DNA of 64,000 nucleotides from Sepiola atlantica (lineage: Eukaryota; Mollusca; Cephalopoda; Sepiida; Sepiolidae): contig OY744523.1 in assembly GCA_963556195.1 (NCBI GenBank), positions 76,248,445 through 76,312,444 of the forward strand, read 5' to 3'. The translations under genes and the position numbers were made by a program. This document shows positions 1 to 11,790 of this stretch, one piece after another; position 1 is the stretch's first letter; the number at the start of each line of letters is the position of its first letter. The notes under the pieces were generated by a model. The model saw only the letters and a program-made list of their open reading frames with translations. It had not been told where the DNA came from and ran no database searches.

Positions 1-35
<35 letters not shown>

Positions 36-58
36 CTGTGTGTGTGTGTGTGTGTGTA
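1..58. repeat. (TA)n(TG)n microsatellite
   Basis: The window opens inside a TA dinucleotide run that changes to TG with one TC interruption. The left limit lies outside the window. Confidence 0.95.
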
Positions 59-238
59 TGTCAGAGTGATTGTGATTAGGGTACTATTTTGAATATCCGA
101 CAAAATAAAGGTATCTCTTAAATATATTTATGCGTCTGGGTTTATAAATCTGTTTCAATATATCATTTAACCTTGAATTATAAAAGTACAAGATCGAAGT
201 TCGCGAGATCTGATACATCCCTGTCGCCCTAGACACGC

Positions 239-320
239 GTGATTGTGTTATTTGAATACATAGCTATTAATAGGAAAATTAGATATATAACTAACAAGCA
301 GACCTGGTGTTGCCCGGTAG
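239..320. other. Left flank of the minisatellite
   Basis: Ordinary AT-rich sequence ending in a short stretch containing GGTGTTGCCCGG. This resembles the ends of some invertebrate retroposons, but it is too short to assign. A reading frame is open through it only because it joins the repeat array. Confidence 0.3.
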
Positions 321-1365
321 TAATGAACGTGAACTTTTGTTTATTAATAATAATGAACGTGAACTTTTGTTTATTAATATTAATGAACGTGAACTTTTGT
401 TTATTAATAATAATTAACGTGAACTTTTGTTTATTAATAATAATGAACGTGGACTTTTGTTTATTAATAATAATGAACGTGAACTTTTGTTTATTAATAA
501 TAATGAACGTGAACTTTTGTTTATTAATAATAATTAACGTGAACTTTTGTTTATTAATAATAATGAACGTGAACTTTTGTTTATTAATAATAATGAACGT
601 GAACTTTTGTTTATTAATAATAATGAACGTGAACTTTTGTTTATTAATAATAATTAACGTGAACTTTTGTGTATTAATAGTAATGAACGTGAACTTTTGT
701 TTATTAATAATAATGAACGTGAACTTTTGTTTATTAATAATAATGAACGTTAACTTTTGTGTATTAATAGTAATGAACGTGAACTTTTGTTTATTAATAA
801 TAATGAACGTGAACTTTTGTTTATTAATATTAATGAACGTGAACTTTTGTTTATTAATAATAATTAACGTGAACTTTTGTTTATTAATAATAATGAACGT
901 GAACTTTTGTTTATTAATAATAATGAACGTGAACTTTTGTTTATTAATAGTAATGAACGTGAACTTTTGTTTATTAATAATAATGAACGTGAACTTTTGT
1001 TTATTAATAATAATGAACGTGAACTTTTGTTTATTAATAGTAATAAACGTGAACTTTTGTTTATTAATAATAATGAACGTGAACTTTTGTTTATTAATAA
1101 TAATGAACGTGAACTTTTGTTTATTAATAATAATGAACGTGAACTTTTGTTTATTAATATTAATGAACGTGAACTTTTGTTTATTAATAATAATTAACGT
1201 GAACTTTTGTTTATTAATAATAATGAACGTGAACTTTTGTTTATTAATAATAATGAACGTGAACTTTTGTTTATTAATAGTAATGAACGTGAACTTTTGT
1301 TTATTAATAATAATTAACGTGAACTTTTGTTTATTAATAATAATGAACGTGGACTTTTGTTTATT
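321..1365. repeat. 30-bp minisatellite, about 34.8 copies
   Basis: The unit is exactly 30 bp and runs TAATGAACGT, GAACTTTTGT, TTATTAATAA. Thirty-four full units and one truncated unit follow with no length change. Only a few variants occur: TAATTAACGT at the start, AATAT or AATAG at the end, GTATTAATAG, and a GGAC variant in units 5 and 35. The period is a multiple of three, so a 384-residue frame stays open with a 10-residue period beginning MNVNFCLLII, and a second frame stays partly open. This is a property of the period and not evidence of a gene. There is no complex sequence, splice context or independent coding signal. The triplet aatat unit, standard unit, TAATT unit recurs three times (units 2-4, 17-19, 28-30), which implies block duplication within the array. 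Confidence 0.95.
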
Positions 1366-1394
1366 CCTTTTCTCAGACCTGAACCCTATATGAT

Positions 1395-2150
1395 CATTTT
1401 ATTCTTATTTATTTAATTTGAATAATTTTAAATTTTCTAGGTTATGAATGAAATAAAATAAAGTAAAACGTCGTATTTGATATTTATTGATATCTGGCGC
1501 GAACCCACATCCACGATATTATTGTAAAAGAAAAGCAAAATATAAAATGAATACAACCATTTTATTCCAAGTGAATTTTACACGAGAATGTTTATGTTCG
1601 ATTTTGGTATAGGGCTTTGTTTTTAATTGCATCCCCTGGCCGAGAGATAGACAGAGACACCAACATATAGTATAAATAATTTCATTGTTTTTAGTATTTA
1701 TGTTTCAGAAAACACGCGTGCTTTCACACACAGTTGCAAATGAACGTTGGCTCACTATACACCAGCTGAAATGTATCATAAAAGCATATACGCAATTAAG
1801 TAGGAATGACAGTGGTGACCAAATATATAATTATAATGAGCGGGTATATTATTTAACAAAATAGCAATGTGTTTTTTTTATCAGTGCTGATTGAAATAAT
1901 ATTTGATGCATTGCAACCGAATAAGCTTATGATTCTGTTTACACTCCACTATTTGTTTTTGTTATGCCTGAATAATTGAGTGGAATTACATTTGGGTTTG
2001 CATTTTAAAAATTTAAAAGGAATTCAACGTGTAAACGTCTGCTTTAAATTAAAAGAAAAACGTTTCCATCGATATTAATCAACCATATCTATGACAAAAA
2101 TCAAACAGTACACTCCTCCTCTACGAAAAACAATAACAATAAACAACACA
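1395..2150. other. No gene seen
   Basis: AT-rich sequence without a long frame, recognisable domain or strong repeat. Confidence 0.6.
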
Positions 2151-2153
2151 ATA

Positions 2154-2178
2154 GATGATGATGATGATGATGATGATA

Positions 2179-2256
<78 letters not shown>
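2154..2256. repeat. (GAT)n trinucleotide microsatellite
   Basis: About 34 GAT triplets with one GATAAT interruption. Depending on frame and strand it would give poly-Asp or poly-Ser, which explains the short low-complexity frames here. A few GAT and GCTGAT triplets continue to about 2285. Confidence 0.95.
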
Positions 2257-4098
2257 TGGAAGAGGATGCTGATGATGATGCAGCTGCTTCTGCTACTGTG
2301 ATGCCTGCTTTTTCAGGTGAACGTGGCTGATATAGATGAAAGCTGATTTTGCCAGGGAAGGAGCTGGGAATGTAGGAACTCCCAAGGACGCAAAGGAAGA
2401 GGTTCATATAATTGAGAAGCAGTCGCTGCGGTTAAGAAAGAAGGAAGTAAAAGAAAGAGAAAGAAGAAGAAGAAGATGAAGAAGAAGAAGAGAGACGCAT
2501 ACCTCTATAGCTGTCGTGTATCGATTTAAAATAACAGACTAACTCCCAATGAAGATATTAATTAATGATATTTATCTTCAACAATCTGCCTGCCCTAATT
2601 CCTTAATCATGAGAAGTAGATGAGGACTGGATGTCCGGAAGGGGTTTTGATGAAATGGAAGGAAAAAAATGATAACTATGAACATTTACAGAATACGATT
2701 AAAGAGGGGGGGGGGTTAGGGAATGAAAGTGAAACGACAATAAGATATGAGGGACGCATGGAACGCAGGGATATTCTTTGGTAAGAATGGCCAAGATGAA
2801 GAAAAATTACTTAAGTCCTATTTTTTTGTATCCATTATCTATTTTTAGAAAATCTTTAGAGAAGGTTACTGGTTTATGCTTCCGATTCCTGCAAGAATTC
2901 TTATATCATATTTGGACAGATATAGAAATGTTCTGTATTTGTTTAATTGGAATGTCGTGACTCAAGGAATCAATCTAAAAATGATTCTCGGTTCTTATTT
3001 TTCCTTTTTATAGATAGATGGAAATGTTATATCGAAATCAGGTTAAAATGACGGATGGGCTTAGAGAAGATGACGAAGATAGAGGAATTGTGGGGGAAGA
3101 GATAAGGAAGAGTAAGAGAAGAAGAAGAAGAAGAAGAAAATATCGATCAATTTTTCAGATCCGTTCATTCGATCTGCGCGTGTAGTGATGAAAATGCATG
3201 TTTCAAATGAAAGCCTTTTAGACCAACCTTCATATTGCGATAATTGAACACATCTCAAAATGATGTTTCTAACCTAAGCGTGACAGACCGATGGAACTGC
3301 TTTTTAGGTCTCAAACGTGTTTGAATAGCGGAGTCTGTTATAGAAACGGTAGATGCATCTAAACATGCATTTTCAAACGGAAACGTGACAGAACGATGGA
3401 CATGTTAGGGCGTATCTAGAATTAAGATTTAAACAAGAAAGATAAAGGACAAAACAAATGTCTCTAAAACCGAAACAATAAAGGAATAAGTATAAATGGA
3501 AAATGTTTGCTGTGAGTAATTCGGAATTTCCTCTCTGACTCAATATTCGTCTTCATTCCTACGTCGATTTTAGTGACATTATTCACAACTGCATCCGTCT
3601 GTAAATACATCATCTTTCGTTAAACTTGAGGTCCGTTGCTTTGTGTTCTGTATTTCTTCGTAATAAGATGAGATATGCCTGTTATTATAGTCTGAAGTTA
3701 ACATTGTCAATGGTCAATACTTGGATGGGTGACTGTTTACGAATTTTTGTTGACGTAATTTCGAAGTAGATGTAGCTTTGGGACATAATTGCACTCAACT
3801 TTCTTCCCATTGACTATGGCTGAAATAGTAGGTTAAATTCGGAAAAGGGCAAACCTCCAAGCTTACGCCGGTCTTTTATTCCTTATAACAAATAGTCTTT
3901 TAGGTGTCTCTGTAGTAATGCCGAATAAAGAGAACTGTTTTTAAAGATTGAGCAACTCTTAGTTCAGTATGAACTTTTCATGAAGCAGGCGCCTATCAAG
4001 TAAGTATCAAATGTCTCCCAATACAGGAGAGTGCACAGAGAAGTGCATCTTGAGAATACATGCATATAGGGTAAAAGGATAAATAAGCGTTTTTAGAT
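2257..4098. other. No gene seen; purine-rich GAA patches
   Basis: Contains short GAA/AAG tracts near 2447-2495 and 3113-3140 and a G run near 2706-2715. Around 3270-3400 the phrases CGTGACAGACCGATGGA and CGTGACAGAACGATGGA recur about 110 bp apart, suggesting an old degenerate duplication. No coding evidence. Confidence 0.5.
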
Positions 4099-4174
4099 TC
4101 ACCCATGCATCTTGATGAAAGGCTTAGTCTGTCACCCATGCATCTTGATGTAAGGCTTAGTCTGTCACCCATGC
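4099..4174. repeat. 33-bp tandem repeat, 2.3 copies
   Basis: Two 33-bp units beginning TCACCCATGCATCTTGATG differ at one base (GAAAGG versus GTAAGG). They are followed by the first 10 bp of a third unit. Confidence 0.9.
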
Positions 4175-4554
4175 TCAGATGTGAACATAATATGTTCGAC
4201 GGCTGTCAGGTCTCACTTGCAAAAGCCATTTACATCGATAAAAGCGCAGATTGAGTGAACATTTTTTAAAAATTCCAGATGCGTTTTAGATACCCTGAAA
4301 GATGTTTAAGTCTGTCGGTTGCTCTGTTTCGCTTCAGATTCTACTAGCAGTTTTGTCGGTATGTCGCACCTCGATTAAAAATAGCACATGTAGATGCTTC
4401 CACCATATCTACCTCTGAATCTGTCTGTTTTTCAGGCTTAAGTTTAAAGTAAACTCGGAGGTCGATTGGAAGAATCTTAGGAATATTCGTTCCCGTTTCC
4501 ATCTATATCGGATTTTTTTAAAATTACGAATCAAATATCTCCAAAACGCTGTCT

Positions 4555-4870
4555 GTGTCTGCGTACTCGTGTGACTATGTGTGTATCTTTGGACTCGTCT
4601 ATCTATGCGCGTGGTTTTACAATCCTGTATGTGTATGTGTGTGTCTTCGAACACGTGTATCTATGAGGGGTGTCTGTGAACGCGTCAATCATATTTGTTT
4701 TTTCACAGTTGGGTATGTGTGTGTGTCTGCACATCCGTGTATCTATGTGCGTGTCTGCACACTCTTGTATTCATGTGTGTGTCTGCACACGCCTGAATCT
4801 GTGTGTGTCTGCGGACTCATCTGTTCCTGTGCGTCTGAACATTCGTATACCTGTGTGTTTACCTACGCAG
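4555..4870. repeat. Degenerate TG-rich minisatellite
   Basis: Phrases of the type GTGTGTCTGCACA...CGTGTATCTATG recur every 30 to 36 bp, with about eight recognisable but diverged units. The Cys- and Val-rich frame through it is a product of the repeat. Confidence 0.75.
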
Positions 4871-4946
4871 ACACGTATTGCATTTTCACACTTTTAATTG
4901 TTTTCGACACAAACACCTTTTTAGTTTCAACAAAGCATTATATAAG

Positions 4947-4948
<2 letters not shown>

Positions 4949-5032
<84 letters not shown>

Positions 5033-5072
5033 TATTATTATAATTAAATATTACTAACAGCGATAAAATCTT

Positions 5073-5125
<53 letters not shown>
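4949..5125. repeat. Two (TA)n microsatellites
   Basis: Long TA runs at about 4949-5030 and 5079-5125, separated by about 50 bp of AT-rich sequence. Confidence 0.95.
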
Positions 5126-5129
<4 letters not shown>

Positions 5130-5303
5130 CCCGAAACAGTTTTTCATGGTAAACAACTGATGATCCCTTAAAATAGTGTTAGAAACAAACTAATATAATA
5201 ACTTTAAAAAATAAATTGACTTACATGAGTGATTTTCCACTGAAAGACATGGGACTAAAGGTTTTTGTTTTTTTAAATATAGTTTTAATGGTTGAGAAAC
5301 TTC

Positions 5304-5305
<2 letters not shown>

Positions 5306-5355
<50 letters not shown>
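5306..5355. repeat. (TA)n microsatellite
   Basis: Uninterrupted TA dinucleotides. Confidence 0.95.
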
Positions 5356-5359
<4 letters not shown>

Positions 5360-5539
5360 ATTACTAATGTTTTTGGTAATCAATACTTTTGCCAATACAA
5401 TATGAAGACATGGACGATTTTTAAAAGTGTAATCACTTAATACGTAACTTTGATTAACTAAAATCATAATTGCAATTATTTAAAATCTGTAATATTTTAT
5501 CCATAAGTTATTGCGTAATTCAAATTATTTTACGTATCT

Positions 5540-5541
5540 TT

Positions 5542-5574
<33 letters not shown>

Positions 5575-5575
5575 A

Positions 5576-5617
<42 letters not shown>
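5540..5617. repeat. (TC)n(TA)n compound microsatellite
   Basis: A TC run passes through TATC into a TA run. The same compound order recurs at 27.2 and 29.7 kb. Confidence 0.95.
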
Positions 5618-5621
<4 letters not shown>

Positions 5622-5660
5622 TTTTAAAATATGTGTGTGTTTTATACATACAGACGATAT

Positions 5661-5685
5661 CGTTTTGGGTTTCTTACCTCATCAG
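5661..5685 (-). other. Penelope-tail-like hairpin motif, decayed
   Basis: On the minus strand CTGATGA is followed by a GGT/ACC mini-hairpin and then CAAAAC, where other copies have GAAAC. It sits in an 80-bp non-repetitive island between two TA microsatellites. It matches the motif seen 3' of the Penelope-like GIY-YIG domains elsewhere in the window, so it is probably a stranded retroelement 3' end. Confidence 0.4.
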
Positions 5686-5734
5686 TGCAGGAGGGCGTTG
5701 CATGGCATCGAACGCAGTTTGTAGATTCAGTCTA

Positions 5735-5804
<70 letters not shown>
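5735..5804. repeat. (TA)n microsatellite
   Basis: About 34 TA units, followed by TG-rich sequence to 5880. Confidence 0.95.
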
Positions 5805-5807
<3 letters not shown>

Positions 5808-5980
5808 TGTGTGTGGGTGTTGTGTGTGCGTGTGTGTATGTGTGGTACTGGATGTTTGTGTTTCTATCTATGTGTGTAACAGAAAGCTAGCATGTCTGAC
5901 AAGTTTTAAAAGCATTATTTCAAATTACCTGACTGGTTCTTAAATTTATTATATAATTTAAAGTATCAGTAGCATATCTC

Positions 5981-5983
<3 letters not shown>

Positions 5984-6047
<64 letters not shown>
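5984..6047. repeat. (TA)n microsatellite
   Basis: Uninterrupted TA dinucleotides. Confidence 0.95.
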
Positions 6048-6054
<7 letters not shown>

Positions 6055-6480
6055 TCAAGTTAGAATATATTAATAAAATGAACATGAAACCAATACTTTC
6101 AAAAGTGCTAAATATAAAGTAGAGCATTTATAAAATATAATAAACTTTATTACAGTCTACGTCAAATAGTAAGCGTTGCGATGATATTACATCTCTTCAC
6201 AGACCGAATAAAAATAAAAAGTTAAAAAGATAAACTCGGATTAATGTTATAAACTGGATGTTAATAAGAAGAGAAAAGAAAAGAAAACGAATAGAAAAAA
6301 CAGAATCTCATCCAGTCCGATGTAACGTCAGCGAAAATTAGTCACTTGCCATTCAAAATTGCACTAATGAACTCCTCTCCGACCTTCCTCTTTACGACCG
6401 CCCTCTCCCTCTTTATATAACTTTTATTATGAAAAATTAAAAAAACAGACATAATAAGAAAAGAGGCAATGAAGAAAAAG

Positions 6481-6556
6481 AATATATATATATATACATA
6501 TATATAAACTTAATTTCTAATCTATATATATAAAGCAAAGTTATACATATACATAT

Positions 6557-6602
<46 letters not shown>

Positions 6603-6613
6603 ATATATATGTA

Positions 6614-6648
<35 letters not shown>

Positions 6649-6708
6649 ATATATATATGTATATGTATAACTTTGCTATACATATACATATATATATATA
6701 TAATATAT

Positions 6709-6739
<31 letters not shown>

Positions 6740-6746
6740 GTAATAT

Positions 6747-6784
<38 letters not shown>

Positions 6785-6795
6785 ATATATATATG

Positions 6796-6847
<52 letters not shown>
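6481..6847. repeat. Complex TA-rich block with internal inverted repeat
   Basis: TA runs with repeated TAATATA and ATGTAATATA interruptions, ending in a GT run. GCAAAGTTATACATATAC near 6534 is matched in inverse orientation by GTATATGTATAACTTTGC near 6658, so this is a folded or rearranged array and not a simple microsatellite. Confidence 0.85.
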
Positions 6848-6848
<1 letters not shown>

Positions 6849-6859
6849 TCTTCGGGGAG

Positions 6860-7345
6860 GGTAGAGTCTTAGATCTTATTAGCTAGAATCTTATTCGATG
6901 TTTTGCTCCACTTTTAAAACCTCGATTAGTGGTAGCAAAACAATAGCACCTTCTTTTGTGCAACAGTCCATGGTTGGGCTTTTAAGCCTCTTATGTTTCT
7001 TCTTTTTGTTGCTGCATTTGATGGAGATAGGGGACAGGACCTTTTGTTTCAAGGCCTGATGGCTGACCCTGGTTGGCCTCTGTATTGACTGGAGCACCAT
7101 TTCCAAAGGCAAGAACGTTTTCACCATTGCTTTCGTCTTCCCGCTTGGCGTATGAACGGGTTGGTGGGTTATTTCTTATCCTGGGTGCCGGCCTGCCAGT
7201 ATTGATTTTGGTTTTTATTCCTATTTATTATTATTCATTTCCTCATTGTCAACGGCTTCTAATTGTTTATTCGAGCTGCCGTCTATGAGTAGAGGCGGTG
7301 ACCCCGTCCGCAATTCGGGAGACGTGCTTGATGGCTTGAGGAGAC
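6860..7345 (-). pseudogene. LINE N-terminal coding fragment (relic)
   Basis: On the minus strand a frame is open from about 7127 to 6891 and encodes a basic, Lys-rich segment (KCSNKKKKHKRLKSP). About 60-90 bp of this region match the 5' edge of the LINE relic at 44.6-44.7 kb on its minus strand; both carry a phrase of the type AAAAGYCCAACCA...TGTTGCACA. Base composition is richer in GC than the surroundings. I infer that it is the 5' coding part of the same LINE lineage, cut off from its reverse transcriptase. No catalytic motif is visible, so the assignment rests only on the shared segment. It could instead be a shorter repeat shared by both loci. Confidence 0.45.
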
Positions 7346-7570
7346 AGCACACCATTTAAAAAAAATATTTGGTCAAGGTTTTCTTAAAGTAAAAAGTATC
7401 CTCATGTAAGAATCCCTGACAAACTCCTGTTCAGAGAGACCGAAGACACCCGAGGGTGGTATCTAGTAGGCATTCAAGTCCTCGCCACAGAGAGACCGAA
7501 GACCGAAGACATATGTGTGTGTGTGTGTGTGTTAATTTATTAATTTATGTACTTATATAAAATATATACA

Positions 7571-7575
<5 letters not shown>

Positions 7576-7608
<33 letters not shown>
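7576..7608. repeat. (TA)n microsatellite
   Basis: Short TA run with flanking CA. A GT run precedes it at 7512-7535. Confidence 0.9.
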
Positions 7609-7614
<6 letters not shown>

Positions 7615-7630
7615 CACCCACAAACATATA

Positions 7631-7770
7631 TTATATGAAGCAAGGCTAAAAATAATTCATATTTGGAACCTAACATATATTTTATCCGAATATCTAAATA
7701 AAACTATAGTCCCCTTTACATAATTTTGATCAAAAGATTTACCTATATATCAAACTAGTTGAAACAATCA
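7631..7770 (+). repeat. Dispersed repeat family A, copy 1
   Basis: Shares the pattern TTCATATTTGGAAC...ATTTTATC...AATATC...AAATAAAACTA with copies at 10.11 kb (+), 11.2 kb (-) and 11.4 kb (-). Divergence is substantial, so the family is old. Confidence 0.7.
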
Positions 7771-8201
7771 GCCTTCCTGGCAGCTATTCATCTAGCTGTA
7801 ACATTGTCTATAGAAAAACAAGGAAACACTTATCTTTTTACATGTTTGTAATTTGAAGAAAAATTACAAAAAGGTTATTTATTCATTTTGTTGTAATGGA
7901 AATCGTCCCAGACAAAACATAAAGCAACTTGATGTAGGAGCTAAAAAATACTACTTCATGGTCAAAACCAGCTAACAATACTTGTTATGTGGATGGATTC
8001 TAACCGAGAACACAGCAATTTTTCCCCTTTGTCAGAAATATCGCTCGTGAGATGTGAGGACTAAGGGAAGTTGAGCTACCGAAAGTAAACTACAGATCCA
8101 CTTTCTACTCCCCTATTCGTATATCGTACAATGTTGAAATTAGATTTGGTATAATGATACACATACATTCACCATAATAAACTCAATAAACGAAATACAG
8201 G

Positions 8202-8780
8202 GGCGATTGTCAAGAATAACCAACAGAAGAAAGGGGCGAAGAAAACTAATAATAAACAAATAACTGTTACTAAAGGCAATAAAGTTACTTCTGTACCTAT
8301 CTGTCTATTTTCTTTTTGTGTTTTAAAGTATATTGGAAGGTTTATATTGCATTTCTATAATTCGTCCAACTCCGATTGCATAACAGTTCCATTTTCCAAA
8401 TGCCGCAAGCGAAAATCCCCGATATGTTTTCCTCTTTTAGAGTATAAAAAACCGACAAACAAATATTCAGCAAATAACTTTCCCTAACGATTTCAAATCT
8501 ACTTTCGTCCTAATTTGAATGAGAAAAGTACAACACAATCATCAGACTTAATAGACGGTCAGCGATCGACTTTCAGTCGTATTTGTTTTTCAGTCCAACA
8601 TAATATATTTGACTGAACATTTTAATTGAAATAAAAAACGCTTTGAAGTACTTTAAAAGACAAAACATAAAGCAGGTAGGTAGAAAAGTAGATTTTATTG
8701 TCTTTGCTTACAGTTGTTATTTTTGACAATTTGTTTTTTGCGCCCCTTTTCATTCTGTATATTATTCTTGGCAATCGCCA
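8202..8780. mobile_element. Inverted-repeat element (MITE-like), about 580 bp
   Basis: The left arm (8202-8305) begins GGCGATTGTCAAGAATAA. It matches the reverse complement of the right arm (about 8673-8780), which begins GGCGATTGCCAAGAATAA. Shared internal words include GGGGCG, AACTGT and TCTACCT, with roughly 70-75% match by eye. The spacer of about 370 bp holds no coding frame. A clear target-site duplication is not visible. It is likely a non-autonomous DNA transposon or fold-back element; the family is unknown. Confidence 0.7.
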
Positions 8781-9794
8781 AAGGCCGAACGTCTGTTAGT
8801 CAAATTAAAAATTATATATTCCTGCGGGATTTAAAATGGTTGTTTTGTGTTTTTTGCTTTCCTTATTAAAGACAGAAAAATAAAAAATAAACTTAATGAC
8901 GATTTTCTTTACAGAATGAACCATTTTTTTGTAATTTACAAATTAACAACAAACGTTGGTAAATTTTTACATTAACATACTCAGCTAAATTACCCACCAA
9001 CTTAAAAAATGAGATTCTACTTTTTAGCGTAATTTTATCTTATTCGGGCAGTTAAATGATATATTTTAATACGAACCCTATGTCTGACTGGCAAGGTCTT
9101 ACAACCACACGTAATCGCCTAAAAAAGTGCCTCCTCCAGAAAAAGAATAACGCACAGAATTTATAAAAAAATAACAAAAAATAAAATGGTTGCAGATCAT
9201 TATCGATAAGTAAGTAAGGATTAAGTCATAGAGTGAATGCGGTATTTTAGTGAAAATGTATAGCGTAGAGAACGTCCAAGGTATTTAAGACAAAATGTAT
9301 CACCATCGATCCAACAAACAAATATTTGTTGTCAAAATTGTATGACCATCGCCTTCCGTTTTCCCAAAACAATTAGGGTGGGATGCTTAAGTTTAATGAA
9401 TTTCATTCATTAGTGTCTTGTAAACACAAGATAAAACTTTCGCATTTTTTCATAAAATATATAAATATCAGTATTTTGGTAATTTCGAATCAAATGTATT
9501 TATCTTTTAAATAAGAAATAAATGGATAGAAAAATAAGGCAATACGCTTGGTCGATGATGATGGGCTATTTAAAAAAGATAGAAAGGAAAAGTTGGCTTT
9601 TTTCTGCCGTGACGTCGGGTGGCGTGGCGAGAGATAGAGTAGAGAGAGGGGAATGAGAGAAAACAGGGGGAAGGGGTAGCAGTATCATCGTTGTCGTCGT
9701 CAACAACGGAAGAAAAAAAAAACCTGGAAGTTTTAGTTCAAATTTCAAAATAATCCTTTTTAATGTTAAACATCATTCATTAAATCGTTGTAAT

Positions 9795-9829
<35 letters not shown>

Positions 9830-10107
9830 ATATTAATATTAATATGAAGAAAAATATTAAATTAATGTAAGAATGTAGAGTTCAAAAATAGAAATGAATT
9901 GCGCAGAATATTAATTTATTTGAGAGTGTTTATAAAATTATTATTCGATGAAGCGTCTTATTCTGTGTTATTTGTATTTTTCTGTTAGGTATACATAAAT
10001 ATAAAATTGAATTCAAAAAGCTTAACGTGTTTTGATATGAATATATTCGTAATAAATAACAAAAATCACATTTATTCATTATATGTATCTATTACTAGAA
10101 ATCACAT
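8781..10107. other. No gene seen; small (CTA)n at 9795-9828
   Basis: AT-rich sequence. The only clear simple repeat is an ACT trinucleotide run at 9795-9828. A GC-richer patch at 9600-9720 gives a short minus-strand frame with no recognisable features. Confidence 0.55.
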
Positions 10108-11275
10108 GTATATGAGGAAAGCTCAAATTAATTCATATTTGGAACAATAAAATACATTTTATCTAAATATCCAAATAAAACTAAAATAATCTTTATATTA
10201 TTTTCATCAGAGGATTTAACTATATATTGAATCATATTAAAAAATATCGTGAAATTATAGTAGATTAACAATTACAAAATAATAATAACAATAATAGAAG
10301 TACTTGTAGAGATAAAGACGAATGCCCGTTGCAAAGAAAGTATTTAACCAAAAATAAAGTTTATTTGGAATTTTCTAGAAAAAATCCTTATTTAAAAAAA
10401 TATTTACATTGGGTGTACAAGTACTGAGTTAAAGGCCAGATACAGTAACCACTAATTGTCATTTAAATACCTGGAAAATAATAAAATAAGTACATCACTG
10501 TCCAAGTACATAAAACCTCAAAAAGCTAAAAAATATAGTTGCTGCAATAGAATAGAGCATTTTAAAAATCTTCGACACTTACACTGCACAATCCTACTTG
10601 TTTTATTTGTTTTAGTGAAAAGTTGGTCATTGTTATGTTCTCTGATAAAAAAACTGTTTACTTAATCAACGCGATGAGATAAGTTTTCACTGTAGACACT
10701 TGAAACGGTAAACTCGAGACAAGTGTATGAGCAATCTGGAAAATTTAACATAGATAACTTGAAATTATAGCGTGTAAATCAATACATCTCTGGATAAGAA
10801 TAAATTGTGATAATTTAGTAGAATCTCAGTGAACTAATAATATTAGGGGGTTTAGTCCTAATTAAACTAAAAAATGAGGGATGGATATTACAATTAAGAT
10901 TATTAGTAAGTAGTAGTAATAATAATGCTAATAGTAGTAATAATAATAAAGATAATAATTATAATCGCAGTAATAATAGTAATAATAATAAATGCAACAG
11001 TAGTTTATTGGTGGGACCTACACATATTCAAATTATAGTGCTAATTTATATAGTGATAGTTTAGTTGAGTGGTAATACCTAACTCAGATTGTTGGAAATA
11101 GATGAATTAAAAATGTAATAATTAAAAAATATTTATTAATATTATTTAATAAATAATGATATATTTTTATCATAATTTTGTGAATATTATTTTAGATTTA
11201 TTTATATATTCAGATAAAATATACGTTATAGTTCCAAATATGAATTATTTAAAGCCCTTCTTCATATACCTCAGA
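10108..11275. mobile_element. Repeat family A copies in inverted orientation (possible element)
   Basis: Family A sequence at 10108-10250 (+) and 11120-11275 (-) form diverged terminal inverted repeats about 140 bp long. The interior holds TAG/TAA-rich sequence (10900-11000) and the 59-bp dispersed repeat at 10401. Either this is one inverted-repeat element of about 1.17 kb or two independent insertions in opposite orientation. Confidence 0.5.
10401..10459 (+). repeat. 59-bp dispersed repeat, copy 1
   Basis: Identical over 59 bp to 13259-13317; starts TATTTACATTGGGTGTAC. Identity this high in otherwise decayed sequence implies recent copying. Confidence 0.85.
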
Positions 11276-11354
11276 TTTTTAGCAATCGATAAATAAAATT
11301 TGTGTAATTTCAAAATATATATTTATATTATTCTGGTTAAAATTAAATAAAAAA

Positions 11355-11434
11355 GACTTTAGTTTTATTAAGATATTTAGATATTTAGATAAAATTTAAT
11401 TTTAGTTACAAATATGAATCATATGTTTGCCTTT

Positions 11435-11445
<11 letters not shown>
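11355..11445 (-). repeat. Dispersed repeat family A, copy 4
   Basis: The reverse complement carries the family A core (ATTCATATTTGTAAC...ATTTTATCTAAATATC) and abuts a TA microsatellite at its 5' side. Confidence 0.65.

Positions 11446-11497
<52 letters not shown>
11438..11497. repeat. (TA)n microsatellite
   Basis: Uninterrupted TA dinucleotides. Confidence 0.95.
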
Positions 11498-11500
<3 letters not shown>

Positions 11501-11642
11501 TAGAGAATGGTAGTTTGCTTGAAGCATTGCTGGGTATAGTAGTAGTAAGTTTTTGAAAGGCTGTGGGCAATGCAATTCCGGGTAAGATGCAAGATGAAAG
11601 GAAAGGAACAAAAACAATAAAAATAAATCGAATACGATATAA

Positions 11643-11790
11643 GACTTACTATTTATTTTTCCTTTTTTTTCCTTTTTTTTTTTTTTTTCTTACATAACAG
11701 CAAGAGTGTTTTAGCTGTCCGGGTGATTAAAAATCACTATTTGATATTTCGGGAAAAGACATCCCTTTTTCAAAAATAATTAGACCAGAA
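11643..11790 (+). repeat. Dispersed repeat family B, copy 1
   Basis: Shares GACTTACTATT, CTTACATAACAGCAA, GTGATTAAAAATCA and GATATTTCGGG in the same order with 20440-20570. T runs separate the blocks here. Confidence 0.7.

Noticed and set aside
321..1365. CRISPR-like array
   Set aside because: Repeats are contiguous with no spacers, in an animal genome; it is a minisatellite.
239..1393. 384-residue repetitive protein
   Set aside because: The open frame follows from the 30-bp period; a second frame is also open over part of the array.
2091..2330. Poly-Asp or poly-Ser protein
   Set aside because: It is the translation of a (GAT)n microsatellite; flanks show no coding evidence.
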